In this document: positions 1 through 10,692 of the stretch, piece after piece | How positions within the stretch are numbered: the first letter of the stretch is position 1 | Layout: each line of letters begins with the position of its first letter | DNA from: Cohnella ginsengisoli | GTDB lineage: Bacteria > Bacillota > Bacilli > Paenibacillales > Paenibacillaceae | Assembly: GCF_029525555.1 (NCBI RefSeq) | Contig: NZ_JAPDHZ010000002.1 | Span: forward strand, 719,868-783,867 | Direction: 5' to 3' | DNA length: 64,000 nt | Position numbers and translations under genes: made by a program | Notes under the pieces: generated by a model | Seen by the model: only the letters and a program-made list of their open reading frames with translations | Database searches by the model: none | Told to the model about the DNA's origin: nothing

Positions 1-269
1 ACGTATTCGAATTCATTATAGCTGCTTAGAATAATAACCTTGCACGGATCCGATCGGGTATTCAATTGACGCAGCACTTCCAGTCCGTCCATAACCGGCA
101 TCCGAATGTCCAGGAATACGATGTCCGGCTTCAGTTCCGCCAGTTTATCGATCGCTTCCTGTCCGTTACGGGCTTCGCCGATCAATTGATACCCGTGTCT
201 CTCCCAATCCATGAACGATTTGAAATTCATTCGGACGAAATTTTCGTCATCTGCGATCAATACCCTCAT
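1..269 (-). CDS. YesN-type response regulator, receiver domain only (runs off the window)
   Basis: The N-terminal ~89 residues of a response regulator are visible. The receiver domain begins MRVLIADDEN, with the acidic pair DD at residues 7-8, the phospho-acceptor Asp in FLDIRMPVMDG (about residue 55) and the switch region ILSSYNEFEY. This wording is typical of YesN regulators, which carry a C-terminal AraC helix-turn-helix; that part lies outside the window. The start ATG (267-269) follows a G-rich GGGGGCGAGG ribosome site 12 bases after the stop of the YesM kinase, so the two form a kinase-regulator operon. It probably controls the disaccharide uptake and phosphorolysis genes just upstream. 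Confidence 0.9.
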   Translation of the reverse strand, partial: MRVLIADDENFVRMNFKSFMDWERHGYQLIGEARNGQEAIDKLAELKPDIVFLDIRMPVMDGLEVLRQLNTRSDPCKVIILSSYNEFEY

Positions 270-281
270 TCGCCTCGCCCC

Positions 282-2082
282 CTATTCCGTTAGCGAACGT
301 TCCGAAGCTATAACGGGAACCCTGATGACAACGGTCGTGCCCGATTTCCATTCGCTGTAGATATCAACCCCGTAATCCGACCCGAAGTGCATCTGAATCC
401 GCTTGAATACGTTGGAGATTCCGATAGAGTTGATTTTTTTTGAGCCTTCTTCCACATGATCGCGCAACTGCTGCATTCTCTCTTTCTCCATGCCGACGCC
501 ATCGTCCCGAATGGTGAACAAGATCGCGTTATCTACCCGTTCCACGTCGATGGTTAGCTTGTACTGCCGGGATTCCTCGATGAATCCGTGGAAGACGGAG
601 TTTTCAACGAACGGCTGTACGATAAACTTCAAAGTCCGGTAAGTAAGAACTTCGTCGGAAATGCGGCACTCGAATTCGAACGCATGGTAATAGCGCAGTT
701 GCAACAGTTGCATGTAGTAGCGGATGAACGTCATTTCCTCTTCGATCGTGACATACTCTTCCGTGTTCCTCGTAGAGAACGTCAGTATTCGAATCAAGGC
801 ATCCAACACCTCGGTGATGTTATCGGCCCTTTGCGCCTGGGACATCCACTTGACCATCGTTAACGTGTTGTACATGAAGTGAGGGTTGATCTGGTTTTGC
901 AACGCATTCAGTTCCGCATTGCGTTTCTTATACTCCTCGTCCTTGATCTGGCCGATCAAGGATTTAATTTCCCTTGTCATTTTGTTAAAGGCGCGCCCCA
1001 GATGACCGATCTCGTCCCGACTGTCTGAAGCCACTGTCACGTCAAATTCCCCTAACTCTACCCGCTGCATTTTCCTACTCAAGCTGAGGATAGGGGTTGA
1101 TATTCTCCGCGATAAAATATAGGCCGCGAAGAAAGCGGTTACAGTCAAAGGAATGAGCGTATACACGGTTAGTCTTCGGATTTGATTCGCTTCGCTGAAC
1201 AGACTCCCTTTGTGAATAATGCTATAGAACTTCCAGCCGCTTACCGCTGATGAATCGCTTACGATAAAGTAATCGCCGGTTCCGCCCCCCATGCCTTGGG
1301 CAGCAGCGGAAAGCTTCGGATCATAGCGCATTAACACCGAATCAAAAGAATTGCCGATTTCGCTCTTTTTCGTCGAGAATAGTACCGTGTCGTTCTCGTC
1401 CACAATAACCTGCTCGACATCAGAGCTGAACTTGAGCCCTTTGTACAAGCTGCTTAACGCATCGCTTTTCATATTGATAACGAAAACGCCAAGCTTGCGA
1501 TAGGAATTGGAATCTACGATGACTCTCCCTATGGATACGACGTTTTTCGCAGGAGAACTGACCTGCTTCTCCGTATGCAGCCCGATGACGACCGGAGCTC
1601 CCCCCGCTATCGATGATTCTCTTGTACCACGCCTCATTATCCGGAGAATAATCGTAATTGAAGATGACCTCGTAGCCTCTGCGGTAAACGTAGTTGCCCA
1701 TCTGCGGATAGATGACCAAGGAGTCGATATCATCGTTGAACATGAGCAGATCCTTGAAGAACGTATCGTTCACATACCGGTAGGCTTGGCTGCGCTCGAA
1801 CATCTCGTACTCCATGATCGAATAATCCTTCGCCAGAATGTCGACAAGCTGCTGGTCGTAATACGGCTTCTCCGATATTTTCAGCATGTTTTTGAGAAAG
1901 GTGTCGCTGTTGGATATAATCTGTTGATTTAAATCTTTGAAAGAATTGACGATTCTATTTTCAAATGAAGACATGAATAACGTATAAGAAACGAAATTAA
2001 TGATACCAAGCGGCACGACGATGAGGAGCACGTAGGTTGAAAACAGCTTTTGTCGAATACTCCAGTCCTTGACTCTCTTCAT
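282..2082 (-). CDS. YesM-type sensor histidine kinase (one frameshift)
   Basis: Membrane sensor kinase of about 600 residues. It starts MKRVKDWSIRQKLFSTYVLL, with the first membrane helix at residues ~13-35, an extracellular sensing region, a second helix and a HAMP linker (SRRISTPILSLSRKM). The His_kinase domain follows, with the phospho-acceptor His in NQINPHFMYNTL, and then an HATPase domain with the N box (PFVENSVFHGF), DDGVGM and GISNVF. The ATG at 2080-2082 has GGGAGCACG before it. A run of six C at 1600-1605 (six G on the coding strand) breaks the frame; removing one base joins IIDSGG to APVVIGLHTEKQ. The gene is followed 12 bases later by its YesN regulator. The unbroken reading frame upstream of the start belongs to pgmB, not to this kinase. 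Confidence 0.9.
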
Positions 2083-2155
2083 CTCATCGTGCTCCCAAGG
2101 ATGCTTATTCCAAAGCGCTTTGTTGCTCCTATTGTAGGTTGAAAAGAAGGCGTCC

Positions 2156-2676
2156 TCAATCTTTTTTTGATTATTATGTACGCTATTGAGAATGTCGTCC
2201 ATATTTAGGAAATAGCTGTCCGGCACAATGTAATCGGCTTCGCGCAGCACCTCGGCGGAACCGATTCCGACCGCAAACATGCCGGCTTGCTTGATCGCTT
2301 GCATGCCCGCCTCGGCATCCTCCACGCCTACGCACTCCCAAGGGTCAACCCCAAGCTCGGCGGCCGCCCGGAGATAAATATCCGGGTGGGGTTTTCCTAG
2401 CGGTACGTCAGCGGGATCGACGATCGCTTGGAAAAACCGCCCTATTCCCAGCCTTTCAATAATCGTTGGCGCGTTCCGGCTCGCCGAGGCGAGCGCGATT
2501 CCGATACCCGCGCCGGCGATATCCTTTAGCAGCGTTTCAATCCCCGCAAGCAGCGCTTGCGGGCCGATCGAGCCGATTAGTTTCTTGTAGTGCTCGTTTT
2601 TGCGGTTCGCCATCGCTTCTTTGTCCGAATCAGTATAATTGACCTCGGGCTTGCGTTGCAATATCAGATCCAGCGA
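2156..2676 (-). pseudogene. pgmB: Beta-phosphoglucomutase, 5'-truncated
   Basis: HAD-superfamily beta-phosphoglucomutase lacking roughly its first 55 residues, including the catalytic DxD motif. Homology starts at SLDLILQRKPEV and covers the cap domain (RKNEHYKKLI), the motif II region (ALASASRNAPTIIERLGI), motif III Lys (PLGKPHPDIYL) and motif IV (GVEDAEAGMQA). The family converts beta-glucose 1-phosphate, made by GH65 phosphorylases, to glucose 6-phosphate. The 5' end is joined directly to the N-terminal piece of a GH65 gene, so a deletion removed the start of this gene. The frame now runs on into the YesM kinase; one extra base in an A-run at 2161-2167 would restore a TGA at 2156-2158, so the lost stop is probably another indel. 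Confidence 0.8.
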
Positions 2677-2882
2677 CTATCGTCGAATCGGTTGAACGTC
2701 CCCGCGACAAAGCCGTTTCTTGTCTGTCCGGGATAAGACTCCTCGGTGCATGCGCGCATGCCCATATAACCGTTGCCTTGCGCGAAAATGGTTTCGAACT
2801 TTGCCGAATTCCGCGCATCGAATGCCGTCTCCGCCACGATCCAATCGGTCCATTCTCCTTGCCCGGTCGAATATTCGATCAT
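2677..2882 (-). pseudogene. GH65 disaccharide phosphorylase, N-terminal fragment
   Basis: About 69 codons remain of a glycoside hydrolase family 65 phosphorylase (maltose, trehalose, kojibiose or nigerose type). The residues IFAQGNGYMGMRA and the following GFVAGTFNRFDD are the characteristic N-terminal beta-sandwich signature of GH65. The start ATG at 2880-2882 has AAGGAGAG eight bases upstream and follows the MalG-type permease gene by 35 bases. A complete member has about 750-780 residues; everything after NRFDDS is missing and the sequence continues directly into beta-phosphoglucomutase. The acid catalyst and phosphate-binding loop are absent, so the fragment cannot be active unless the junction is an assembly error. 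Confidence 0.8.
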
Positions 2883-2917
2883 ATTGTTTTCTCTCCTTGT
2901 CCCGCTTTTCTTCCCGG

Positions 2918-3730
2918 TTACCCTTTAAGCCCGGTAGTCGCAATGCCCTGCACCAGATGGCGCTGGAAAATCAGAAAGACGATGATGATCGGAATCGTCA
3001 GAAGAATGACCCCCGTCATCGTCAAGTTCGGCCACTCGAAATAACGGTTTTTCAACGTATTCAAGCCTACGGTCAGCACATACATTCGGTTATCGTTGAC
3101 AAGCGTCACCGGCCACACGAACGAATTCCAAGTGCCCGTATAGCTGAAAATGATCTGCGTTCCGATCGCCCCTTTCGATAGAGGGAGAATAATCCGGAAA
3201 AACGTGCCGATCTTGGTCACCCCGTCAACCTCGGCCGCTTCCTCGAGCTCCTTGGGGATGGTGAGGAAAAACTGACGCATCAGGAAGACCAGGAAACCTT
3301 GAAACAGGAAGGGTAAGATGAGACCCTCGTAAGAGTTAAGCCAACCCAGCTTGACGATCATGGAATAGATAGGGATAATCGTCACCTGATAAGGCACCAT
3401 CATCATCCCGATAATGAGGAAAAAGATAAGGCTTTTGCCCGGATACCGAAGACGAGCCAGCGAATAAGCAGCCGTAGTATTGATAAATAAATTGCCGATC
3501 AGGATGCCCAGCGTAACGATAATGGAGTTCTTATACCATCTCAGGATATCGGAGTTGAACAAAATGTCGGAGTAATTCGACAGCGTCAGGCGGTTGATCG
3601 GAACGAGCTTGTCGATATCCGCTTTGGCTAATAAGGAGGTGTAAAGCGCATATCCGAAAGGCACTACGAAAACGAACGAGCAAAGCGCAAGCAACGTATA
3701 ACGCAGCCACTTGTTTTTTCCGGTTTCCAT
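2918..3730 (-). CDS. Carbohydrate ABC transporter permease, MalG type
   Basis: Inner-membrane permease of 270 residues with six predicted helices. The EAA loop that docks the ATPase is visible as EEAAEVDGVTKIGTFFRIILPLSKG, and the protein ends QRHLVQGIATTGLKG, as MalG proteins do. The start METGKNKWLRY (ATG 3728-3730) is chosen because the helix-rich sequence begins there; the open frame further upstream is a shadow of the preceding permease. It sits two bases after the MalF-type gene and just before the GH65 and pgmB remnants, so the original substrate was probably an alpha-glucose disaccharide. No ATPase is encoded here; a shared MsmX-type ATPase elsewhere is expected. Confidence 0.9.
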   Translation of the reverse strand: METGKNKWLRYTLLALCSFVFVVPFGYALYTSLLAKADIDKLVPINRLTLSNYSDILFNSDILRWYKNSIIVTLGILIGNLFINTTAAYSLARLRYPGKSLIFFLIIGMMMVPYQVTIIPIYSMIVKLGWLNSYEGLILPFLFQGFLVFLMRQFFLTIPKELEEAAEVDGVTKIGTFFRIILPLSKGAIGTQIIFSYTGTWNSFVWPVTLVNDNRMYVLTVGLNTLKNRYFEWPNLTMTGVILLTIPIIIVFLIFQRHLVQGIATTGLKG

Positions 3731-3732
3731 CT

Positions 3733-4677
3733 CTATATGTCCTCCCGAGTGAAACGCTTCTGAATCATGGTAACGATGACGATAACGGCGAAGATTATAA
3801 ATGCCGCGGCGCTTCCGTATCCTGCGCGATTGAAATTGAATGCCTGGCTGTAGAAGTAGACGACGATCGTACTCGTGGCGCCCGCCGGACTTCCGAGAGA
3901 GCCGTTCCGGGCCAACGCGTAAGGCTGGTCGAATACCTGCATGACGTAAATGATGCCTGACATCAACACGAGGAAGGTCGTCGGCTTCAGCATCGGCACG
4001 GTAATTTTCCAAAATTGCTGCCAAGCGTTAGCGCCGTCCACCTTGCTGGATTCGTATACGTCTTCGGGAATCGTCTGCAGCCCGCCAAGATAGACGACTA
4101 CAAAAAATCCGACGTAAGTCCAAACGGTTAAAATGATCAGGAAAGGCAGCGCGTAAGTGACGCTGGCATACCAAGATACGTCTTGCAATCCGAACAAGTG
4201 GAAAAACCGGGTTGCCATACCGTCCTTTTGCATGAACAAATACATGAATACGGTCGTGACGGCAATCGTGGACGTTATGTAAGGCATATAATAGAGCGTT
4301 CGGAACAAGCCTTTCATCCGAATCCCTTTATTCAGCCCCACGGCGATAACGAGCGCGAGCATCGTTTGAACAGGCACCGCGATAACCGTGAGGATGGCCG
4401 AATTGCGGAAAGCGTTCCAGAAATCCGGATCATGCAGGATAGCCTTATAGTTATCCAAGCCTATGAACCGGGCTGCGGATGGATTCAGGAAATTAATATC
4501 CTGAAAGCTGTAGATGAAGGAACGGAGCAGCGGATAGTAAAACCAACACGCCATCAAGAGGATGATAGGAGCTACGAACAAATATCCTACGAAAACAGGC
4601 GAACCGGCTAAAGTGACGTAGCTCATCTTTGCGCCTGCTCTCTTTTCCATTCCTTCTTTCCCTTGCATTGCATTCAT
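3733..4677 (-). CDS. Carbohydrate ABC transporter permease, MalF type
   Basis: Inner-membrane permease of 314 residues, the first gene of the minus-strand phosphorolysis operon. The N-terminus MNAMQGKEGMEKRAGAK is cytoplasmic, followed by a helix at ~25-48 and five more. The EAA loop reads YESSKVDGANAWQQFWKITVP. The ATG at 4675-4677 is preceded by AGGAGGG about 11 bases upstream. The partner MalG gene follows after two bases. No substrate-binding protein gene is present next to it; the gene upstream encodes an SLH glycosidase instead, so the binding protein was lost or lies elsewhere. Confidence 0.9.
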   Translation of the reverse strand: MNAMQGKEGMEKRAGAKMSYVTLAGSPVFVGYLFVAPIILLMACWFYYPLLRSFIYSFQDINFLNPSAARFIGLDNYKAILHDPDFWNAFRNSAILTVIAVPVQTMLALVIAVGLNKGIRMKGLFRTLYYMPYITSTIAVTTVFMYLFMQKDGMATRFFHLFGLQDVSWYASVTYALPFLIILTVWTYVGFFVVVYLGGLQTIPEDVYESSKVDGANAWQQFWKITVPMLKPTTFLVLMSGIIYVMQVFDQPYALARNGSLGSPAGATSTIVVYFYSQAFNFNRAGYGSAAAFIIFAVIVIVTMIQKRFTREDI

Positions 4678-4790
4678 CGACTCGTTTCCCTCCTATGTTG
4701 TCTTTATCTGTCTCTATCATAAAAGGACCGGCCTCCCCCTAAAACGGAAGATATTTAACAATAACCGAAGATTTTTACCTGTTAATAACG

Positions 4791-4824
4791 AACAGCCGAC
4801 GTCCGTAAAGAGACGCCGGCTGTT
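4791..4824 (-). terminator. Hairpin after the giant SLH gene
   Basis: AACAGCCGACGTC pairs with GACGCCGGCTGTT around an eight-base loop, 11 bases beyond the stop codon of the SLH gene. There is no clear T-run on the minus strand, so it may act as a weak terminator or a 3'-end stabiliser between this gene and the transporter operon. Confidence 0.6.
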
Positions 4825-4834
4825 CCGAAATGTT

Positions 4835-7800
4835 TTATTTCGAATTCAATTCTAGGTACTTCACCATCTTAAGCACGAGCGTTATCGCTTCCGCTCTTGT
4901 CGCCGCATCGTTCGGAGCGAACTGATTGTTCGGTTTCCCTTCTATCAGACCGGCTTCATAGGCAGCCGCTACATAAGATTGTCCCCATTGCGGAATTTGT
5001 GCCGCATCCGCGAAAGGTGCTTTTCCCTTCGTATCCGTCTTCAAATGAAGAGCCCGAACGATCATCGTAATTAATTCCAAACGGGTAATCTTGCCGTCAG
5101 GGCGGAAATTCTGGTCTCCATAACCTGAAATAATCCCGGCTTCGACCGCCTTTGCAATATACGGTTTCGCCCATGCCGGAATGCGGTTCGAATCTCCGAA
5201 GGAAAGGCTAGATTCGTCCGTCGGGAAATTCAATGCCCGGCCCAACATAACCGTGAACTCGCTGCGATTGACGATTGCATTCGGACGGAATGTGCCGTCT
5301 GAATAGCCATTGACGATTTTCCGTTCTACAGCCGTCTGGATGGCCTCTTTAGCCCAGTGGTTCTCGACATCCTTCAGCTTCGGCTGATTCGTCCCGCCAG
5401 AATTGCTGTTGTTGTTGCCGTTGTTGTTGTTACCGTTGTTGTTGTTGCCGTTGTTGTTGTTGCCGTTGTTGTTGTTGCCGTTGTTGTTGTTGCCGTTGTT
5501 GTTGTTACCGTTGTTGTTGTTGCCGTTGTTGTTTTCTATTACTTTTTTTCAGGACCTTCAACGCGAAAGTCTTCTGCAGCTCTTCTCCGTCTTTTCGAAG
5601 CGTTGCCGTTAAGGTTACCTCCGTCGTGTCGGATGGGCGTACCACTTTCCCCGCATTCGAGATAATTTCAGGCTTATTTGACGACCAAGTGATCGCGCTG
5701 CCTTTCTCCCCCGCCGTAGGCAACGTGACGTCCTGTGTTATGGACAGATTGGAATCTCCGTTCGCATAGCCGATGGCCAGCGCAGCGTGATCCAGCTCCA
5801 AATCCGTATGCCCGGGCAGATCGCCCAAAGTAATCGTTACGGATTGCGTACTTAATGGAACTTTTACCGTACCTTTTGCGTTATCGACAATGCCCGTCGA
5901 GACTCCGATGATGTTGTTCACCATGCTCGGCAACTGGATGCTGAAAGTCGCGTTAGCGACGTCAATGTTGGCATGCTCCAGTTGAGCGTTCAACGTAACA
6001 ACGAGTTTGTTGCCGTTCCGAACAACGTTATAGCCTACTCGCCCTCCTTGAAACGCAGGGTAGTTATTTACCTTGGCGACTACATTTTGATTGTTCGCCG
6101 CATCAAGAACCCATTCTTTCGGAATGCCGCGTCCAACGATAATTTCATACTTCTGGTTCTGATCGTAGATTCTTTCAGCAATAAGCGAGTCGATCAGCAC
6201 TTTCGAGTTGACGGCTTGCCCCCACATGTGCTGAGCCGATCCGCCGCCGCCCGGCGTATTCTGGACGTTCAACTTGTCGTTGGTGGTCGCCCAAGGGCTG
6301 TTCACTGCGGGATACGCGATACCTTCCCACCAACTGAATGGCCCGCTCATCGATTTTTCGATCATGAATTCGTACGCTTTGATCCCGATATCCCTGTGCG
6401 CTTCCCCGCGCAGCGCGGAACTGCCGTAGCCTGCGTTGTACGAGCTGGAATAAAATCCATGCGGATACCCTCCGAAGTTGTAATCGGAGTCCGTCGTGCC
6501 TTCATCCCAGCGTCTATCGATGCCATATTCATACGTACTGTCCAGCATCGTCAGATTGATATTGTCTGCAGGCTGTTCGGCGCCATACAAGTAACCGTCC
6601 CATAGCCATCTTCCGAACAAGTACATGGATGCCCAGTTTGCATCTCTGGAATCTTGCATGCGGTTTTCATCATTGCTTTGCGTTACGGATGCCGGAATAT
6701 AGTTCAAGCCTTTTTCCGTTATCGTTTGCTGCAGCCGAGCCGTGAATTTTTCAAGCAGATCGTCATATTGCGCTTTAGCCCATTCCGCTTCGTTCAAATA
6801 ATACTCGTCTTGATGGATGCGGTATAATTCGCGGGTAATGTATTCATAAGCAGTCAGTCCCATCAATGCGGAGTAATCGTCGGTCGTCCAATACCCTTCA
6901 CTATCGATGGCCCACGTTTTTTTCATGATGCCTTCGCTCGTCCGATCGCTTTCGATGCTTCTCGCGCCGACTTTGACTCTCTTCTCAAATACGGTCCCCA
7001 CCGACCCGTCATCCGCAGTCATCGTTTCCTGAAAGATGGACGCATCTCCCGTCTTGCTCAAATAGACGGCGTAAGCCCATGGCAGCTTCCAGTTGGCATC
7101 CCAATATTGATCGGGGTCTACCTGACCCATCTCGATATTGACTCCGCCCGTCAGTGGAATGCTTCTCAAATAATCCTTCGCATAATGGAAATCCCCGCTC
7201 TGGATCAATTGCACCATAATACCGATCGTGTCGTGGGAGAACAATCTGGCATATCCGTTCTCACCGACATGCAAATACGTTTTGTCCTTAATAATCATTG
7301 TATTGATATAACCGGCTTTAAAAGCATTGACGAGTTCCGAATTAGGCAATTCGATATCGACCAGCTCGGAGAGTCGCGAATTCCAATACGCTTTCATTTC
7401 ATCGTAGTTATCGGCGAAGGAGCCTTGCGCCGCGACTTGTTCCCTTGTCAATGAAGTATAGCTGGTTGCGTTATTATCGAAGTATTCGTACTTATCCGCT
7501 TCGATCGCGTACTCTCTAACGACCGTCTGACCGGCTTCGATCACGTACGAATTCAGTGCCGCTTCATTCAAGGCTATCAAATTGTTGGAGACGAGCGGCA
7601 GCAGCCTCGTTTCATTCGAATCGTTAACCGCTGTTATCCGCGAATAATCGACGACATAATCTTTGTTATCCACAGAATGTTTATTGGCGAAGTTCTCGAT
7701 TTTATAGCGAACGTCGTCTTTCGTATATTCGCTGATGAATACCGGTAAGTACCCCTCGCCGTTATACCATTTGATATCGCTCGTATCCGTCACGCCGAAC

Positions 7801-10337
7801 GTTACCATTTGTTTGGGAGCGACCGGGCCATGCTGCATAGGACGGCCTCCGCCGATCTGATACGAACCGTCCGCGAACGCGAGCGAAGCGTTTTTATCCC
7901 CTTCGAAACCGAAGGCTGCCGTCATTCCGCCGTTCGTTTCGTATTTATATTTCCCTGCCGATTCAAGGTTGGCAAGCGTGTTCATCACGTTCGAATAGGC
8001 TTTGATCTTATCGTTATCCGAAGCATTGACATCCAATGCTTTCACGGCATTCAGCGTATCGTTCAAAGCATGAATCGAGTTTTCCGTATACCCCTTTACA
8101 ATCGCACGGCCAATATCATCCACTTGGGCTGCTATATTCTCCAAACTTGTATACAGTTGCAATTGACCTGCGGCGGAATTCAACAGCTCCAGAGCTGCAT
8201 CCATCACCTCTTGCGAGGCATCGACATTGTTCGCAACGACGATAGCCTGCTGCAATTCTCTCTGCAATACTGCCCAAGACTGCATCGTATACAGCCTGCT
8301 GCTATATTGACGAAGCTCATCGATTCGCGTTTGCAAGTCATTGCGATTGACGAACGTATTTTTGACGATTCGCAATATGCCCGTACCCAACGAAGCTTCA
8401 TGTTGAAAAGCACCCGACACCGATTTGCCGAAATACTCGCCGTTCGTTTCGTTGTTTTTGGCCATGACGAGCCAGCGGTATTGATCCCGACTTAGCGCGG
8501 TTTGCGACAGCACGACAGCATAACGCTTATCTTTGACAAGACTATACTGGAGCTTGGCTGTCGTAAAATCGCCGTCGGCCACCCATTTCTCGCTGACCGT
8601 AGCTTCCGCGAGCGGCGAACCCGTAGGGAGTCCTGCCCCTGTCGTGTTGTAGAGCCGTACAACAAGATCGCTCGGAGTCGTCCCTATCATCTTAAGTTTA
8701 AATTGGACTAGCTCCATATCGAAGTTTTCTTTCGCCGTGAAGGTTTGATAACGGTCTTGTTGATCGCCAGGGCTTCCGAACTCATATTCTCCCTTTACAG
8801 CCCCCGTATAATCGATCATGATATTTGTTACTTTTCTGACGAGGGCAGTTTGGGCGGCCGAAAGTGCGGATATGGCTCCGTCTACTTCCGATTGCGTCGC
8901 GTTCGCTTTATCCAGGATGGTTTTCGCCCCGTCCCTTGCGGTTACGAACGATTGCCACGAGTCATCCGTATACAATCCTTGAACAATATCTTTCACTGCT
9001 GTATATGCATTCTTCAAATTTATTTTCTCTGCAACTTCCTTGCTACTGACAGCCAGTCCGGAGAAGCTCATGTTGCCATCCCGAGCAAGCGTCTTGGTTT
9101 GTCGGACCTCTAATTTCAACGTTACGCCTGCAGGCGCTTTGATTTGGTACTTGTACACCTGTGCAGTCGATGACGCGCTTACTTTCTTGGTTCCATAAAG
9201 TAAGCCGTTCGCATAGATGTTAACGTCCACTTCCGATTGCCACATACCGATGCCGAATACGACCGTTGATTCCCGTGGCTGCTGAGCTACCGTAATATCG
9301 TAACCCGAACCTGTTACCGCTCCCGCATTCCGGTTCTGCGGAAACAGGACGATGAAACCGGAATCATTGTTGCCCGTTTCATAGCCAGCCATGCCGTCGT
9401 TCCAGGAATATGCCAAATAATTTGCATCTCCCCCCTCTATTCATCTTCCCTTCAATATCCACAGTTCCATACGCGTTAAAGGCAATAGAGCTCGAACCCG
9501 CTTTTTTAATTTGGGTAAAGTTATTGAGACCGTTGCCCTTCATATGTAACCAATCGATATCGCCGATCTGGGATAGATTCATCGCATAGTCGCCGGACAA
9601 TAGGTTTTGTTTCACATCGAGAGTAACTTCATCCTCCACAATGCCGACAGCGAGTCCGGAGAAGCTCATGTTTCCCCATTGGGAGAGCGTTTTGGTTTGT
9701 CGGACTTCCAATTTCAATGTTACCCCTGCAGGCACTTTGATTTGGTACTTGTAAGCCTGCGAAGTTCCATCCGCGCTTACCTCCTTCGTCTCGTAAAGCG
9801 CGCCGTCGGCATAGATGTTCACGTCCGCTTCCGCCTGCCATAAGCCGATTCCAAATACGACCGTCGAAGCCTGAGGTTGCGGAACTACCGTAATATCATA
9901 GCCTGTATCCGTAACATCTCCCGGACCGCGATTCTGCGGAAACAAAACCATGAAACCCGTATCATTCGCGCCCGTTTCATAACCTGCCATACCGTCGTTC
10001 CAAGAGTATGCCAAATAATTCGCATCCCCCCCCTCTATCCGTCTTGCCTTCGAACCCTGTAGAACCATAAACATTAAACGTAACGGAGCTCGAACCCGCT
10101 TTTTTTAATCTGGGTGACGTTATTGACACCATTCCCTTTCATATGCAGCCAATCCACATTGCCCGTCTGCGAAAGGTTGATCGACTCTCCTCCTGACAAT
10201 TGGGTTTGCGCGACTTCAAGAGTAGCCGGCATATCGGCCCCATGCGCCACCCTAGTTCGGCCTATACTCATTGATGAGATCACCAGGATCAATGACAGTA
10301 CAGTTGCAACTAACCTGTTGAATACCTTGTTCTTCAT
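4835..10337 (-). CDS. Giant secreted, SLH-anchored glycosidase-like protein (several frameshifts)
   Basis: About 1830 residues once frameshifts are closed. Order: signal peptide (residues 1-35, MKNKVFNRLVATVLSLILV); two tandem ~195-residue modules (~37-435) each containing DWLHMKGNG, NYLAYSWNDGMAGYETG and KLEVRQTKTL; FIVAR-like helical repeats (~440-500 and ~660-720); a large catalytic-like region (~800-1390) that looks like an (alpha/alpha)6 six-hairpin glycosidase (RLFSHDTIGIMVQL, DANWKLPWAYAVYL, GGYPHGFY); a bacterial Ig-like domain (~1510-1597, ITWSSNKPEI); a GNNNN-repeat linker; three SLH domains at the C-terminus that bind pyruvylated cell-wall polymer. I cannot assign a GH family or substrate. 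The ATG at 10335-10337 follows CGGAGGATG. Frames break at the T7 run 5543-5549, C6 at 9430-9435, C8 at 10026-10033 and T7 at 10101-10107, all homopolymers. Confidence 0.75.
5406..5533 (-). repeat. Eight-unit 15-bp tandem repeat encoding a GNNNN linker
   Basis: A unit of GGC/GGT followed by four AAC codons is repeated about eight times. It encodes an Asn-rich flexible spacer between the Ig-like domain and the SLH domains. Near-identity at the DNA level makes the copy number prone to slippage, so linker length may vary between strains. Confidence 0.95.
9040..10225 (-). repeat. Tandem duplication of a ~590-bp module at the N-terminus of the SLH protein
   Basis: Two consecutive copies (roughly 10225-9640 and 9625-9040) share long stretches at protein and DNA level, including DWLHMKGNG, GGDANYLAYSWNDGMAGYE, FPQNR, STVVFGIG and GNMSFSGLAV. 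The fold looks all-beta and could be a carbohydrate-binding module; I do not recognise the family. Confidence 0.85.
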
Positions 10338-10692
10338 GGATTCATCCTCCGTCAATATATAAAATCCAAAACGCAGCTTCATTTTAAAGCGTTCTCATGT
10401 AGCAAAATATAGTGGATCTTTACATAAATGCTGAGATTTTTTACTTCTACTCGCCTGTGAAGACGAATCCGGGTCGAAATCCGATGAGATGAGACCGAGC
10501 CGATCTGCAGGAACGGGAACCGTTGAAGGGCCAGCTGCTTATAAATTTCGCCGTCGCTTATGATACGGTTCGCCGCGCTGTCTGTAACGGCAAGTTAAAG
10601 ACCCATACACGAACCACATTCCACCGTACGCAAAATAAAACCTCGCCATGGATGCGCGGTTTTACGAAACGTTTTGGCGTGGCAGTTGTGAA
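10338..10692. other. Intergenic region upstream of the giant SLH gene
   Basis: It contains the ribosome site of the SLH gene (10338-10350), an AT-rich stretch (10383-10445) likely to hold its promoter, and the terminator of the DUF2306 gene at 10637-10663. The remaining ~190 bases are GC-rich; I see no gene or repeat in them. Confidence 0.5.
10637..10663 (-). terminator. Terminator of the DUF2306 gene
   Basis: On the minus strand AAAACCGCGC pairs with GCGAGGTTTT around CATCCATG, followed by ATTTTGC. It lies 30 bases beyond the stop codon. Confidence 0.75.

Noticed and set aside
2082..2676. Beta-PGM/histidine kinase fusion protein
   Set aside because: The kinase has its own ATG and ribosome site, and a single base in an A-run restores the pgmB stop.
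5406..5533. Short-spaced repeat considered as a CRISPR array
   Set aside because: 15-bp units with no spacers inside a coding region; it is a codon repeat.
5357..5665. Plus-strand open frame of poly-Leu/Val
   Set aside because: It is the antisense of the GNNNN repeat linker in the SLH gene; no ribosome site and low complexity only.
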